A stretch of 64,000 nt of DNA, taken from contig PAQI01000031.1 in the NCBI GenBank assembly GCA_002709235.1, positions 1-64,000 on the forward strand, written 5' to 3'. Below are positions 18,180-27,660 of this stretch, piece after piece. Each line of letters opens with the position of its first letter. Position 1 is the stretch's first letter. A model generated the notes under the pieces. It was not told where the DNA came from. It worked only from the letters and a program-made list of their open reading frames with translations, and ran no database searches. This DNA is from Hirschia sp. GTDB taxonomy: Bacteria; Pseudomonadota; Alphaproteobacteria; Caulobacterales; Hyphomonadaceae. The position numbers and the translations under genes are program-made.

Positions 18180-18887
18180 TCAAAGGTCGCGATAGACGAT
18201 CCGCTGATTGTGCAGCTCGCATTCCGGTGTGAGGTAATAGGCCAGCCGGGCGGCCACATCTTCTGGTGTGGGCAGGGTAGAGCGATCCTCGCCCGGCATG
18301 GCGGTAAAGCGCATGTCGGTCGCGGTGGCACCCGGGTCGAACAGATTGATGTTCAGGCTGCTTTGCTCGTTTTCGAAGGCCCAGGCCTGCACCATCGCCT
18401 CCAGCCCGGCCTTGGATGCCATATAGGGGCCCCAATAGGCGCGCGGACGGGGGACAACACCGGAGGTCATGAACACGGCGCGGCCCGCCGGTGCGGCTTT
18501 CAACAGGGGCTCCAGCGCACGGATCAGGCGCCAGTTGGCCATCAGGTTGACCTTGATCGTGTCCTCGAAGCTGCGCGGACTGGCCGATTGCAGCGGGCCG
18601 ATCGTGCCCAGCATGCCGGCATTGGCAAGCAGCGCGTCGATCTTGCCAAACCGCTTCAGCAGCGGCGCGGCAAGTCCATCAATGGTCTCCTGGTCCTTCA
18701 GGTCCAGCGTGATCAGCGTTGCGCTCTGGCCGGTCTCGGCGCGGATCTCGTCGTCCAGAGATTCCAGCGCATCGGTAGACCGGGCAATGGCGATGACATG
18801 CATGCCCTTGCGGGCGAGCTCAAGTGCCGCAGCGCGGCCAATACCCTGAGAGGCGCCAGTGACGAGCGCGGTGGAGGTGTTTGACAT
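18180..18887 (-). CDS. Short-chain dehydrogenase/reductase
   Basis: 235 aa, classical SDR length. The cofactor loop TGASQGIGR is at about 11-19, NAG at about 89-91, and the catalytic YxxxK in YWGPYMASKAG near residues 151-161. Substrate unknown. It follows purF by 26 bp on the same strand, an arrangement common in alphaproteobacteria, and may be co-transcribed. Confidence 0.9.
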   Translation of the reverse strand: MSNTSTALVTGASQGIGRAAALELARKGMHVIAIARSTDALESLDDEIRAETGQSATLITLDLKDQETIDGLAAPLLKRFGKIDALLANAGMLGTIGPLQSASPRSFEDTIKVNLMANWRLIRALEPLLKAAPAGRAVFMTSGVVPRPRAYWGPYMASKAGLEAMVQAWAFENEQSSLNINLFDPGATATDMRFTAMPGEDRSTLPTPEDVAARLAYYLTPECELHNQRIVYRDL

Positions 18888-18913
18888 GTGACGTTCCAGG
18901 GCCGTGACGGCCT

Positions 18914-20431
18914 CTAATCCTTGAGGAGCGAGAGCTGCTCATGCATGGGCTCTTCTTCGTCCTCATGGTCGATCAGAGCGGTGGGGTATTCGCCGGTAAA
19001 GCAGTGATCGGCAAATTGAGGGTTCTTGTTGTTGCGGCCCTCAGGTTGGCCGAGGGCACGGTGAAATCCATCCAGGGAAAGGAAGCCCAGTGAATCGACT
19101 CCCAGAAAGTCTCGCATCTCCTCGATGCTCATCTGAGAGGCCAGAAGCTCTTCCTTGCTCGGCATGTCGATACCATAAAAGTCCGGGTAGCGGATGGGCG
19201 GGCTGGCCACGCGGAAATGGATTTCGGCCGCACCCGCGGCGCGCACCATCTCGACGATCCGGCGTGAGGTATTGCCCCGAACGATGGAGTCATCCACCAG
19301 CACAACCCGCTTGCCCTGCATGGCGGATCGGTTGGCGGAATGCTTGAGCGAGACCGAACGCTGGCGCGACATCTGGTTGGGTTGGATGAATGTCCGTCCG
19401 ATATAGTGGTTACGGATAATGCCGAACTTGAACGGGATGCCGGATGCCTCCGAAAAGCCCAGACCCGACGGGTTCCCACCATCCGGCACAGGGCAGACCA
19501 TGTCTGCATCGACATGGTGTTCGGCTGCAAGCTGGCGACCAAGTTCCTCGCGGACCGCATTGACGTTGAGGCCATGCATGGTGCTGTCAGGGCGGGCAAA
19601 GTAGAGATATTCGAAGACACAAGGACGCGCGGGGATCGTGGCAAAGGGCTTGTGGCTCTGCACCCCCTTATCGGAGATGACGATCACCTCTCCACTGTCG
19701 ACATCGCGAATGAATTGTGCGCCAACCGCATCCAGCGCGCAGCTCTCGGATGCCAGCACATAGGCACCATTGGTCGTCTGGCCAAGGACCAGCGGACGCA
19801 GGCCCCAGGGGTCCCGGGCCCCGATCAGCTTCTTGTTGGTCAGGCACACAAGTCCGAAGCCGCCTTGAATATGGCTGACGGCGTCAATGAAACGGTCCAC
19901 CAGGCGTGTGCGCATGGAGCGTGCGATGAGGTGGAGGATGACCTCGGTATCCATGGTCGACTGGAAGATCGCACCATCCTGAACCAGTCGATCCCGCAGC
20001 GTGCGAGCATTGGTGAGGTTGCCATTATGAGCGATGGCAAATCCACCCGACTTCAGATCGGCAAAGAGCGGTTGGATGTTGCGTTGGGCGACACGGCCGG
20101 AAGTGGAGTAACGATTATGGCCAATCGCGACACTGCCTGTCAGGCGCTGGATCGCGCCGGATTCCTGTCCGAAACAGTCTCCAACAAGGCCCAGATGGCG
20201 TTCGTTCTGGAAGCTGTTCTTGACGATATCATAGCTGGCAATACCACAGGCTTCCTGGCCGCGATGCTGAAGGGCGTGAAGACCGAGGGCTGTGAGGGCC
20301 GCAGCATTTGGGTCACCATAGACACCGAATACACCGCACTTATGGCGACCGGCGAGGCCGGCCTCGCCAAAATCATCGTCATTATCAAGGGGGCGGCAGT
20401 CCCGAAATGCTGAGCTGGGCGCTTGGATCAC
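18914..20431 (-). CDS. purF: Amidophosphoribosyltransferase
   Basis: 505 aa. The first committed step of purine synthesis: PRPP plus glutamine to phosphoribosylamine. The N-terminal nucleophile is Cys32 in HKCGVFGVYG, so a 31-residue propeptide must be removed. The glutaminase domain (LQHRGQEACGI, GHNRYSTSG) is followed by the phosphoribosyltransferase domain with VVLVDDSIVRGNT, the PRPP loop. It lies in the radA-cvpA-purF run, with 16 bp to cvpA. Confidence 0.97.
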   Translation of the reverse strand: MIQAPSSAFRDCRPLDNDDDFGEAGLAGRHKCGVFGVYGDPNAAALTALGLHALQHRGQEACGIASYDIVKNSFQNERHLGLVGDCFGQESGAIQRLTGSVAIGHNRYSTSGRVAQRNIQPLFADLKSGGFAIAHNGNLTNARTLRDRLVQDGAIFQSTMDTEVILHLIARSMRTRLVDRFIDAVSHIQGGFGLVCLTNKKLIGARDPWGLRPLVLGQTTNGAYVLASESCALDAVGAQFIRDVDSGEVIVISDKGVQSHKPFATIPARPCVFEYLYFARPDSTMHGLNVNAVREELGRQLAAEHHVDADMVCPVPDGGNPSGLGFSEASGIPFKFGIIRNHYIGRTFIQPNQMSRQRSVSLKHSANRSAMQGKRVVLVDDSIVRGNTSRRIVEMVRAAGAAEIHFRVASPPIRYPDFYGIDMPSKEELLASQMSIEEMRDFLGVDSLGFLSLDGFHRALGQPEGRNNKNPQFADHCFTGEYPTALIDHEDEEEPMHEQLSLLKD

Positions 20432-20447
20432 AGGCTACTCTCCAATG

Positions 20448-21023
20448 CTAATCAGTGTTCAGCCCTCGGGTCGTACCGCTTGGCTCCAGCGGCGGAATGC
20501 TGTCCTGAGCCTTTTCAACAAAGCCCGGGAAGTTCTGCGTCAGCCAGGTCGCGGCACCATTCGCATACGGATAAAGTTTGCTCTTGGCGATGAAGGAGGG
20601 CGTCGTTTCTTCTGGGATGACCATGTGCATCAGAAGTACAAACAACACAACAGCCAATGCGCCTCTCAGGCCACCGAAAATGGCACCAGCTATGCGGTCG
20701 ATCAAACCGATTTCCGGAGTTGACTTAATGAGTCGCGACAATTGCTGTCCGATTCCGGCGGCGAGCAGATATACCAGAATGAAACTGACGACCACCAGAA
20801 TGGCGTCGCCAGTCAGCAGTGGCCAGCTTTCCGGCACCATATTGCGAACCGGGTCGCGAAACAGGAGCAGCATGGCATATGCTGCGACAATACCTGCAAG
20901 GAAGGAAATGATCGAAGACGTCTCACGTACCAGTCCGCGACTCAGCGACATGATGGCGGAAACAACAATGACCATCACGACGATTACGTCGAATGCAGTA
21001 AAGCTCGTCTGGACAGAATCCAT
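20448..21023 (-). CDS. cvpA: CvpA-family membrane protein
   Basis: 191 aa with four hydrophobic segments in the first 130 residues and an early FDVIVVMVIVVSAIMSLSRG motif, then a short hydrophilic Pro/Ser-containing tail. CvpA was named for colicin V production in E. coli and has been tied to envelope homeostasis and bile tolerance; its biochemical role is unknown. Its position just upstream of purF matches E. coli. It begins five bases after the radA stop. Confidence 0.9.
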   Translation of the reverse strand: MDSVQTSFTAFDVIVVMVIVVSAIMSLSRGLVRETSSIISFLAGIVAAYAMLLLFRDPVRNMVPESWPLLTGDAILVVVSFILVYLLAAGIGQQLSRLIKSTPEIGLIDRIAGAIFGGLRGALAVVLFVLLMHMVIPEETTPSFIAKSKLYPYANGAATWLTQNFPGFVEKAQDSIPPLEPSGTTRGLNTD

Positions 21024-21028
21024 TCCGG

Positions 21029-22399
21029 TCAGCCTTCCTTTTGCAACGCTGTTATCAAGTCCTGCAGACTGGATAACTCAATTACCTCCAGTCCGTCGAT
21101 ATTATTTGGCGCCCCGACCGGGGTATATGCGCGAGAGAAGCCCAATCGTGCAGCCTCCTTCAATCGTGCATCCATGCGTCCAACCGTTCGAATACCGCCA
21201 GACAGGGCGATCTCGCCAAAGAACACATTGCTGGCTGGCAGGGCGATGTCCAGAGCCGAAGAGGCCAGGGCTGCCGCCGCTGCCAGATCGCCTGCTGGTT
21301 CGGACATGCGGTAGCCACCGGCAACAGACATGTAAACATCTCTGGCGCCGAAAACGAGGCCGCATCGTGTCTCGAACACAGCCAGCAACATTGCAAGGCG
21401 GGCATTGTCCCAGCCAACAACCGAACGGCGCGGAGACCCCAGAGCATTGGGGCCAGCCAGCGCCTGAACTTCTGCCAATACAGGGCGGGACCCTTCCATG
21501 GCCGCGAAAACTGCTCGGCCTGCAATGTCATCGGACTTGTCGCCGAGGAATAGCGCGGATGGGTCCTTTGCGGCGTGCAGGCCTGCTTCGCTCATCTCGA
21601 AGACGCCGATTTCGTCGGTCGGCCCGAAGCGGTTCTTTACCCCGCGCAGTATACGGAACTGATGACCACGTTCGCCTTCGAAATAGAAGACGCCATCGAC
21701 CATATGCTCCATCACACGGGGGCCTGCGATCTGACCGTCCTTGGTGACATGGCCGACCAGAATGGTGATGCAGCCAGTGCGCTTGGCATAGCGGGTGAGT
21801 TCCTGGGCGCAGGCACGAACCTGCCCGACAGAGCCCGGAGCTGCGTCGAGGCTGTCCGACCAGAGTGTCTGGACCGAATCGATGATCGCAACCTCGGGCT
21901 GCTCCGTCTTGAGGCCCTTGAGAATGGTGCGAAGGTCGGTCTCGGTTGCCAGTTTGACGGGGGAGGCATCGACCTTGAGACGCTTGGCGCGTCCCTGGAT
22001 CTGCGCGATCGCTTCCTCGCCGGAAACATAGACGACATTGATGCCGGCGCTTGCCATGCTGGCGGCAGCTTGAAGAAGGAGTGTCGACTTGCCAATGCCC
22101 GGGTCGCCACCGATCAGGAGGGCGGAGGCCGGGGCTGCGCCTCCACCGAGGACGCGGTCAAGTTCGGGCAGGCCGGTTTGCAGTCGGGGCGGTTCTTCGC
22201 TCTCGCTGCCCAGTGCGGTGAACTCAAGACTGCTGCCGCCACGCGCTTTGGTGGATTTGGGTGCGCTAAGGCCGCCGGGAGCCGACTGGACTTCCTCGAC
22301 AAGTGTGTTCCACGAGCCGCAATCATCGCATTTGCCGTTCCACTTTCCGTGAACCGCACCGCAGGATTGGCAGACAAATGCAGAGGAGGCCTTCGCCAT
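21029..22399 (-). CDS. radA: DNA repair protein RadA
   Basis: 456 aa from the ATG at 22399 (MAKASSAFVCQSCG). An N-terminal C4 zinc finger (CQSCG…CDDCG, about 10-28), a RecA-like ATPase with Walker A GGDPGIGKST (about 97-106), the RadA signature KNRFGPTDE (about 253-261) and a Lon-protease-like C-terminal domain. RadA drives branch migration of recombination intermediates. It begins 10 bp after mlaF. Confidence 0.96.
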   Translation of the reverse strand: MAKASSAFVCQSCGAVHGKWNGKCDDCGSWNTLVEEVQSAPGGLSAPKSTKARGGSSLEFTALGSESEEPPRLQTGLPELDRVLGGGAAPASALLIGGDPGIGKSTLLLQAAASMASAGINVVYVSGEEAIAQIQGRAKRLKVDASPVKLATETDLRTILKGLKTEQPEVAIIDSVQTLWSDSLDAAPGSVGQVRACAQELTRYAKRTGCITILVGHVTKDGQIAGPRVMEHMVDGVFYFEGERGHQFRILRGVKNRFGPTDEIGVFEMSEAGLHAAKDPSALFLGDKSDDIAGRAVFAAMEGSRPVLAEVQALAGPNALGSPRRSVVGWDNARLAMLLAVFETRCGLVFGARDVYMSVAGGYRMSEPAGDLAAAAALASSALDIALPASNVFFGEIALSGGIRTVGRMDARLKEAARLGFSRAYTPVGAPNNIDGLEVIELSSLQDLITALQKEG

Positions 22400-22409
22400 T
22401 CTATCTCGC

Positions 22410-23177
22410 TTACATCGACGGCTGGATCGGGCCGTCGGCCCGGCCATGCACGAACTGGTCGATATACTCGTTTCCGGAGTCGTCCAGACGATCAACAGGC
22501 CCACGCCAGATGATCTTGCCATCATAGAGCATGGCGACATCATCTGCGATCTTGCGCACGGACGCCATGTCATGAGTGATCGTGACCGCCGCTGCACCCA
22601 GTGCCTGAACCTGCTCGCGGATGAGATCATTGACTGCATCAGCCGTGATCGGGTCGAGACCGGTTGTGGGTTCGTCGAAGAAGATCAGGTCGGGTTTGGA
22701 GATGATGGCCCGTGCCAGCGCCACGCGCTTTTGCATACCGCCGGACAACTCGGCGGGGCGCTGATCAGCCACAGACGCTCCAAGGCGAACCTTCTTCAAG
22801 GTCTCGATAGCAGCGTCACGTGCATCCTTGCGGGACATTTTCTGGTTCTGGGTCAGGGTGAAGCTGACATTCTCCCAGACCTTCAAACTGTCGAATAGGG
22901 CCCCGCCCTGAAACAGCATTCCGGTGCGTTCGCGTATTCTCGCGACGGCCTTGGCGCTGTCCTGCTTCTCGCCATCGAAATAGATTTCACCGGAATCCGG
23001 CTTGAGAAGACCCAAAGCGCATTTGATCGAGACTGACTTGCCCGTACCCGATCCGCCAATGATTACGACCGACTGACCGGGCGCTACGGAAAGATCAAAC
23101 CCCTGCAATACATGCTTGGGGCCGAAGCTCTTGTAGATGTTGCGAAGTTCTAGAAGTGTTTTCGAGTTATCTGTCAT
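22410..23177 (-). CDS. mlaF: ABC transporter ATPase, phospholipid transport (MlaF)
   Basis: 255 aa. Walker A GGSGTGKSVSIK (about 41-52), signature LSGGMQKRVALARA (about 144-157), Walker B DLIFFDEPTTGLDP. LSGGMQKR is typical of the Mla/Mce importers that keep outer-membrane lipid asymmetry. One base separates it from mlaE. Periplasmic MlaD and MlaC are not in this block. Confidence 0.92.
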   Translation of the reverse strand: MTDNSKTLLELRNIYKSFGPKHVLQGFDLSVAPGQSVVIIGGSGTGKSVSIKCALGLLKPDSGEIYFDGEKQDSAKAVARIRERTGMLFQGGALFDSLKVWENVSFTLTQNQKMSRKDARDAAIETLKKVRLGASVADQRPAELSGGMQKRVALARAIISKPDLIFFDEPTTGLDPITADAVNDLIREQVQALGAAAVTITHDMASVRKIADDVAMLYDGKIIWRGPVDRLDDSGNEYIDQFVHGRADGPIQPSM

Positions 23178-23178
23178 T

Positions 23179-23964
23179 TCAGGTGTCCGCGAACATGGAT
23201 GTCATGACATAATTGCTGGCGAGGATCAGAACGGCCGCCCCGACAACCGCGAGGGTTGCTGCGCGTCCCACGCCTCCTGCGCCGCCTTTGGAATTGGATC
23301 CCTGATAGCATCCCATGATCGCGATGATCATGCCGAACACCGCTGCTTTTATCAGGCCGACCGAGACATTCTCATAGATGTTTTCCTGCCAGACATTACG
23401 CAAGAAGGTGGGACCGCTGAAATCCAGCGCGGCCACACAGATCATCCAGGCACCCATCAGGCCGACAATGTCGGCGATCAGGACGAGGATCGGCATGGTC
23501 AGCGTCGCGGCCAGTACGCGCGGTGCATAAAGGTAGCGCTCCGGCTTGGCAGACAGTGTGTGCAGGGCGTCGATCTGTTCGGTGACCTTCATGGCACCGA
23601 TTTCAGCCGCCACACCAGCACTCACCCGACCGGCGAGCATCAATGCAGCCAATACCGGGCCGAGTTCGCGGGTGATACCGATCACCGAGATTGTCGGAAC
23701 AATCTGCTCGGCACCGAACTGCGTGCCGACATAGATGTTCAATGCGAGTGATGCCCCGATGAAGACGGCTGTCATGCCGACCACGGGCAGGGAGAAGAAC
23801 CCCACTTTCATGCATTGGCTGAAGAACTCGCGCAGATAGATAGGCGGGGTCAGGCATGCCAGCAGGACGCGCCCTGTAAAGATTGCCAGTCGGCCGATTT
23901 CAGAGAAGGCCGCCATGCTGGCGCGCCCGATCGCTGCGAATGGGTTGAAAATCATGCTGCTCAT
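23179..23964 (-). CDS. mlaE: ABC transporter permease, phospholipid transport (MlaE)
   Basis: 261 aa with about five to six membrane helices and the MlaE signatures ELGPVLAALMLAGRVSAGVAAEIG and MKVTEQIDAL (about 117-155). It partners MlaF. The start overlaps the alr stop by four bases, so alr-mlaE-mlaF-radA-cvpA-purF are probably co-transcribed at least in part. Confidence 0.93.
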   Translation of the reverse strand: MSSMIFNPFAAIGRASMAAFSEIGRLAIFTGRVLLACLTPPIYLREFFSQCMKVGFFSLPVVGMTAVFIGASLALNIYVGTQFGAEQIVPTISVIGITRELGPVLAALMLAGRVSAGVAAEIGAMKVTEQIDALHTLSAKPERYLYAPRVLAATLTMPILVLIADIVGLMGAWMICVAALDFSGPTFLRNVWQENIYENVSVGLIKAAVFGMIIAIMGCYQGSNSKGGAGGVGRAATLAVVGAAVLILASNYVMTSMFADT

Positions 23965-25091
23965 GAATCCTGAGGTTTCACTGCCATATTGCCTTGATAG
24001 ACGCGTTCGACGCGATGTCCAATCGAGGTCAGCAGTTCGTAGGAGATGGTGCCCGCTGTCTCCGCCTGTTCTTCCAAATTTAGAGTCGGGCCGAAAATCT
24101 CGACCCGGTCGCCGACTTGGACATCCGACGGCACATCGCTCAAGTCAAGCGCTATCAGGTCCATGGAGACGCGTCCGATCATTGAAACGATGCGTCCGGC
24201 GATCGCTGCGTGACCACAATTGGACAGGTGCCGGAAGAGGCCGTCAGCATAGCCAGCGGCGATGATCCCGATTTTCTGACCTGCATTGATCCGCGCTGAT
24301 GCGCCATATCCGATCGTGCTGCGGGCCACCAATGGATCGTCCTTGTCCGGGTGAAATATGGTCAGCAGCGGGGCGGTCAGCGTGACGACTGGCTCTGGCG
24401 TGAAGCGCGGATGTTTGTAGCCACCATAAAGGCCAATACCGGGGCGTGTGAGATCGAAACAGTAATCGGGCCCAAGGCAGATCCCGCCCGTGTTTGCAAA
24501 TGATCTGATCGCCCCGGGAAAGCTGGCGGCCAGCTCCACGAATGCGTCGCGCTGTTGGGGATTCATCGGATTGTCGACTTCGTCAGCGCATGCAAGATGG
24601 CTCATCACCATCGTGACGTTCAGATCGGCAAAATTCGCCTTGAACTCCGGGACCTGCGTGGGGCGAAGGCCCAGCCTGTTCATGCCGGTGTCGATATGAA
24701 GGACCGCCGGTGCTCCTGTGCTCTGCCAGCGGCTGGCTTGCTCCATGGAATTGAGCACCGGGATGGCATTGATGGCTGTCAGTGTTCGAGGGTCATCCGG
24801 CCCGTTGAAGACGAAGATGCGCGCGTCATTGCCGAGAATGGATCTGAGTTCCTGCGCTTCGAAGTCATATGCGACAAAGAAGGTCCGGCAGCCTTCCTTC
24901 CACAATCGGGTTGCGGTCTGTGCGACGCCGATCCCATAGGCATTTGCCTTCACAACGGCAGATGTTTCCGCATGCGCTGAGAGGTCAGCCAGCTTGCGCC
25001 AGTTTGTCGCCAGTGCATCCAGATCAATCTGGGCACATGGACGATTGGGCAGGGAGGAATCGGGAATAGGCAGCATGCTTGGCGTCATCAC
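23961..25091 (-). CDS. alr: Alanine racemase
   Basis: 376 aa. The PLP lysine lies in AVVKANAYGIG (about 44-54), and the C-terminal domain tyrosine region in STIGYGASARI. It makes D-alanine for peptidoglycan. The N-terminal 16 residues are a non-conserved extension; a later start is possible but no better ATG is present. It lies between dnaB and mlaE. Confidence 0.95.
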   Translation of the reverse strand: MMTPSMLPIPDSSLPNRPCAQIDLDALATNWRKLADLSAHAETSAVVKANAYGIGVAQTATRLWKEGCRTFFVAYDFEAQELRSILGNDARIFVFNGPDDPRTLTAINAIPVLNSMEQASRWQSTGAPAVLHIDTGMNRLGLRPTQVPEFKANFADLNVTMVMSHLACADEVDNPMNPQQRDAFVELAASFPGAIRSFANTGGICLGPDYCFDLTRPGIGLYGGYKHPRFTPEPVVTLTAPLLTIFHPDKDDPLVARSTIGYGASARINAGQKIGIIAAGYADGLFRHLSNCGHAAIAGRIVSMIGRVSMDLIALDLSDVPSDVQVGDRVEIFGPTLNLEEQAETAGTISYELLTSIGHRVERVYQGNMAVKPQDS

Positions 25092-25162
25092 TCTGAATTA
25101 GTGCCATTTTATGGCATGGGCGAGCGGTAAGGCGGATGCTTTCTGATTTGTGATCAGATTGC

Positions 25163-26641
25163 CTATTCGTCGTCGTCCATGGACCTGTATTCGGGAGCCA
25201 GATTGCCGAATCGAACCCGCGCCGGGTTGAACGCCAGCTCGACCTTGCCGATCGGACCGTGACGCTGTTTGGAAACGATCACTTCCGCCTTGCCGGCCTT
25301 CGCTTCCATGCGTTCTTTCCAGGCAAGGAAGTTCTCATCAGCTTCGTCAGGCTCCTGACGTTCCAGATAATAGGACTCACGGAACACGAAGAGCACCATG
25401 TCCGCATCCTGCTCGATAGATCCGGATTCACGAAGGTCGGAAAGCTGTGGTCGCTTGTCGTCGCGTTCTTCAACCTTACGCGATAGCTGGGACAGGGCGA
25501 TGACCGGGATGTCCAGCTCCTTGGCCAGCGCCTTGAGCGACATGGTGATCTGCGAAACTTCCTGCACCCGGTTGTCACCTTTGGAGTTGGCGGTCGTGAC
25601 CAGCTGGAGATAGTCGATCACCAGAAGGTCCAGCCCCTCGGTACGCTGGAGGCGTCGCGCGCGTGCGGCCAGCTGGGATATCGAGATACCACCCGTGTCA
25701 TCGATGAAGAGCGGCAGGCGCTCGATTTCCTTGGCGGCGCGTTTCAGCTTCTCGAAGTCACGCTCATCCATGTCCCCGCGTCGGATCTTGTCGGATGGCA
25801 CTTCGGATACATCGGCGAGGATACGACCTGCCAGCTGTTCGGAGGACATTTCCAGAGAGTAAAAGCCGACAACGCCGCCCTCTATGCTCTTGTAGCTGTT
25901 ATCGGGCTGCTTTTCCCGCACACAGGCCTTGGCGACATTATAGGCGATGTTAGTGGCGAGCGCGGTCTTACCCATTGAAGGCCGACCGGCAAGGATCATC
26001 AGGTCGGATCGGTGCAGACCCCCCAGCTTGTGGTCCAGATCATCCAGTCCCGTCGAGATACCGGCCAGACCACCGGAACGCTGATAGGCGAGGGTGGCAT
26101 TCTCGACCGATTCCAGAATGGCGTCCTGGAAGGTGACAAAGCCGCCCTGGGATGTGCCGCGTTCGGCAAGATCATAAAGCGCTTTTTCAGCAGCTTCGAT
26201 CTGTCCGACACCATCGACTTCGGCCGCGCCCTTGGTGGCGCTGTGGATCATGGTGGCACCGACATCGATCAGTTCGCGCCGGATCGCCATATCCCGAATC
26301 AGATGGGCATAATCGAGAATCTCCGGACCGAATGCCGACGCGTCCAGCAGGGATGTCAGATAACGCGCCCCGCCGATCTCGGAAAAATTGCCATCATTGT
26401 CGAACCGCTCCTTGAGCGTCACACCATCGGCCACGCGTCCCTTCTGGATGAGCTCTCTTGCAACCCGGAAGATCTCACGATTGGCGGGTGCATAGAAGTC
26501 AGTATCCAGCAACAACCCATCCACGCGGGTGAAATTGTTGTTGTCATACAATATCGCGCCCAGCACGGCCATTTCGGCCGCGATATTGTGGGGGCTCTCT
26601 TCAGTGGTGCCTGTCGACTTGTTGGTCTGGTCGTTTGTCAT
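25163..26641 (-). CDS. dnaB: Replicative DNA helicase DnaB
   Basis: 492 aa with an N-terminal DnaB domain (HNIAAEMAVLGAIL, about 18-31) and a RecA-like helicase domain with Walker A AGRPSMGKTALATN (about 211-224), Walker B LDLLVIDYLQL and the conserved ALSQLSR. Hexameric 5'-3' helicase of the replisome. No intein is evident, since length is normal. It follows the rplI terminator and appears to have its own promoter in 26642-26740. Confidence 0.97.
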   Translation of the reverse strand: MTNDQTNKSTGTTEESPHNIAAEMAVLGAILYDNNNFTRVDGLLLDTDFYAPANREIFRVARELIQKGRVADGVTLKERFDNDGNFSEIGGARYLTSLLDASAFGPEILDYAHLIRDMAIRRELIDVGATMIHSATKGAAEVDGVGQIEAAEKALYDLAERGTSQGGFVTFQDAILESVENATLAYQRSGGLAGISTGLDDLDHKLGGLHRSDLMILAGRPSMGKTALATNIAYNVAKACVREKQPDNSYKSIEGGVVGFYSLEMSSEQLAGRILADVSEVPSDKIRRGDMDERDFEKLKRAAKEIERLPLFIDDTGGISISQLAARARRLQRTEGLDLLVIDYLQLVTTANSKGDNRVQEVSQITMSLKALAKELDIPVIALSQLSRKVEERDDKRPQLSDLRESGSIEQDADMVLFVFRESYYLERQEPDEADENFLAWKERMEAKAGKAEVIVSKQRHGPIGKVELAFNPARVRFGNLAPEYRSMDDDE

Positions 26642-26740
26642 GAAAGAACTCTAGCGCATTGGTTAACGCGAATCGCCATTGACTTGCAGATCTTCACAGA
26701 TTTTGTCGGGATGGGGATAAATCCTGTTCATCCAATAAAA

Positions 26741-26768
26741 AAACGGCCTGCAATGAAGCAGGCCGTTT
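26741..26768 (-). terminator. Rho-independent terminator of rpsF-rpsR-rplI
   Basis: AAACGGCCTGC / GCAGGCCGTTT form an 11-bp stem with a 6-nt loop, 24 bp past the rplI stop, followed by a T run on the minus strand. Confidence 0.9.
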
Positions 26769-26792
26769 TCAGATCTGGATCGAGCAAAAGCC

Positions 26793-27383
26793 CTAGTCGT
26801 CGTCAGAAGGGCCACGCTCGGCAGCAACTTCAGCGGCGATGGAGGCCATTTCAGCAGCACGGGCTGCGTCTTCGGCGCGTTCTTCTTCCATTGCAGCTTC
26901 GATGACGTTGACACCTTCAGCCTGACGTTCGGCTTCATCAGCAGAACGGGCAATGTTGACCTGAACCGAAACTTCAAGTTCCGGGTGCAGGCGGATAGCA
27001 ATGGTGTGCAGGCCCAGCGCCTTGATTGGCTGGGGCAGGACAACTTGCAGCTTCTGGATCTCGTGGCCATTTTCCTTGGCAGCTTCGGCAACATCGCGTG
27101 CCGTCACAGAACCATAGAGGAAGCCGGAGTCAGATGACTGGCGGATGATCACATAGGAAGATCCGTCAATGACCTTGCCGAAGCTTTCAGCGTCCTGACG
27201 CGCAGCCGCATTGCGTGCTTCGATCTGATCGCGTTCAGCTTCGAAACGAGCCTTGTTGGCAGCATTTGCCAGAAGAGCCTTGCCCTGTGGCAGCAGGAAA
27301 TTGCGTGCAAAACCGTTCTTAACGGAGACAACGTCTCCGATGGAACCGAGGCTGTTCACGCGTTCAAGCAGGATAACGTCCAT
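26793..27383 (-). CDS. rplI: 50S ribosomal protein L9
   Basis: 196 aa. The N-terminal domain is standard (MDVILLERVNSLGSIGDVVSVKNGFARNFLLPQGKA, covering about 1-36), then the long linker helix and C-terminal domain. An acidic, Ala/Glu-rich C-terminal extension (about 150-196) is longer than in E. coli L9 (149 aa), as is common in alphaproteobacteria. Last gene of the rpsF-rpsR-rplI operon. Confidence 0.97.
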   Translation of the reverse strand: MDVILLERVNSLGSIGDVVSVKNGFARNFLLPQGKALLANAANKARFEAERDQIEARNAAARQDAESFGKVIDGSSYVIIRQSSDSGFLYGSVTARDVAEAAKENGHEIQKLQVVLPQPIKALGLHTIAIRLHPELEVSVQVNIARSADEAERQAEGVNVIEAAMEEERAEDAARAAEMASIAAEVAAERGPSDDD

Positions 27384-27396
27384 GTTCGTTCTCCCC

Positions 27397-27657
27397 TTAT
27401 TTCACTGCGAATGGCAGCAGGGCCAGAATGCGGGCACGCTTGATCGCGATGGCGAGCTTGCGCTGTTGCTTCTGGCTGACAGCCGTGATGCGCGCAGGCA
27501 CGATCTTTCCTTTTTCGGAAATGTAGCGCTGGAGCAGTTTCACGTCCTTGTAATCGATCTTTGGCGAGTTTGCGCCAGAGAACGGGCAGACCTTCCGGCG
27601 ACGTCCGAACGGACGACGAGATGGAATGTTGGAAATGTTGATTCCACGTTGAGCCAT
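27397..27657 (-). CDS. rpsR: 30S ribosomal protein S18
   Basis: 86 aa. The core [39 protein letters not shown] spans about 45-83 and is diagnostic. Three bases separate it from rpsF and 13 from rplI. Confidence 0.97.
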   Translation of the reverse strand: MAQRGINISNIPSRRPFGRRRKVCPFSGANSPKIDYKDVKLLQRYISEKGKIVPARITAVSQKQQRKLAIAIKRARILALLPFAVK

Positions 27658-27660
27658 GTC

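Noticed and set aside
19340-20413. Long rightward frame (357 codons) opposite purF
   Set aside because: It lies wholly within the unmistakable purF gene on the other strand, an effect of high-GC codon use.
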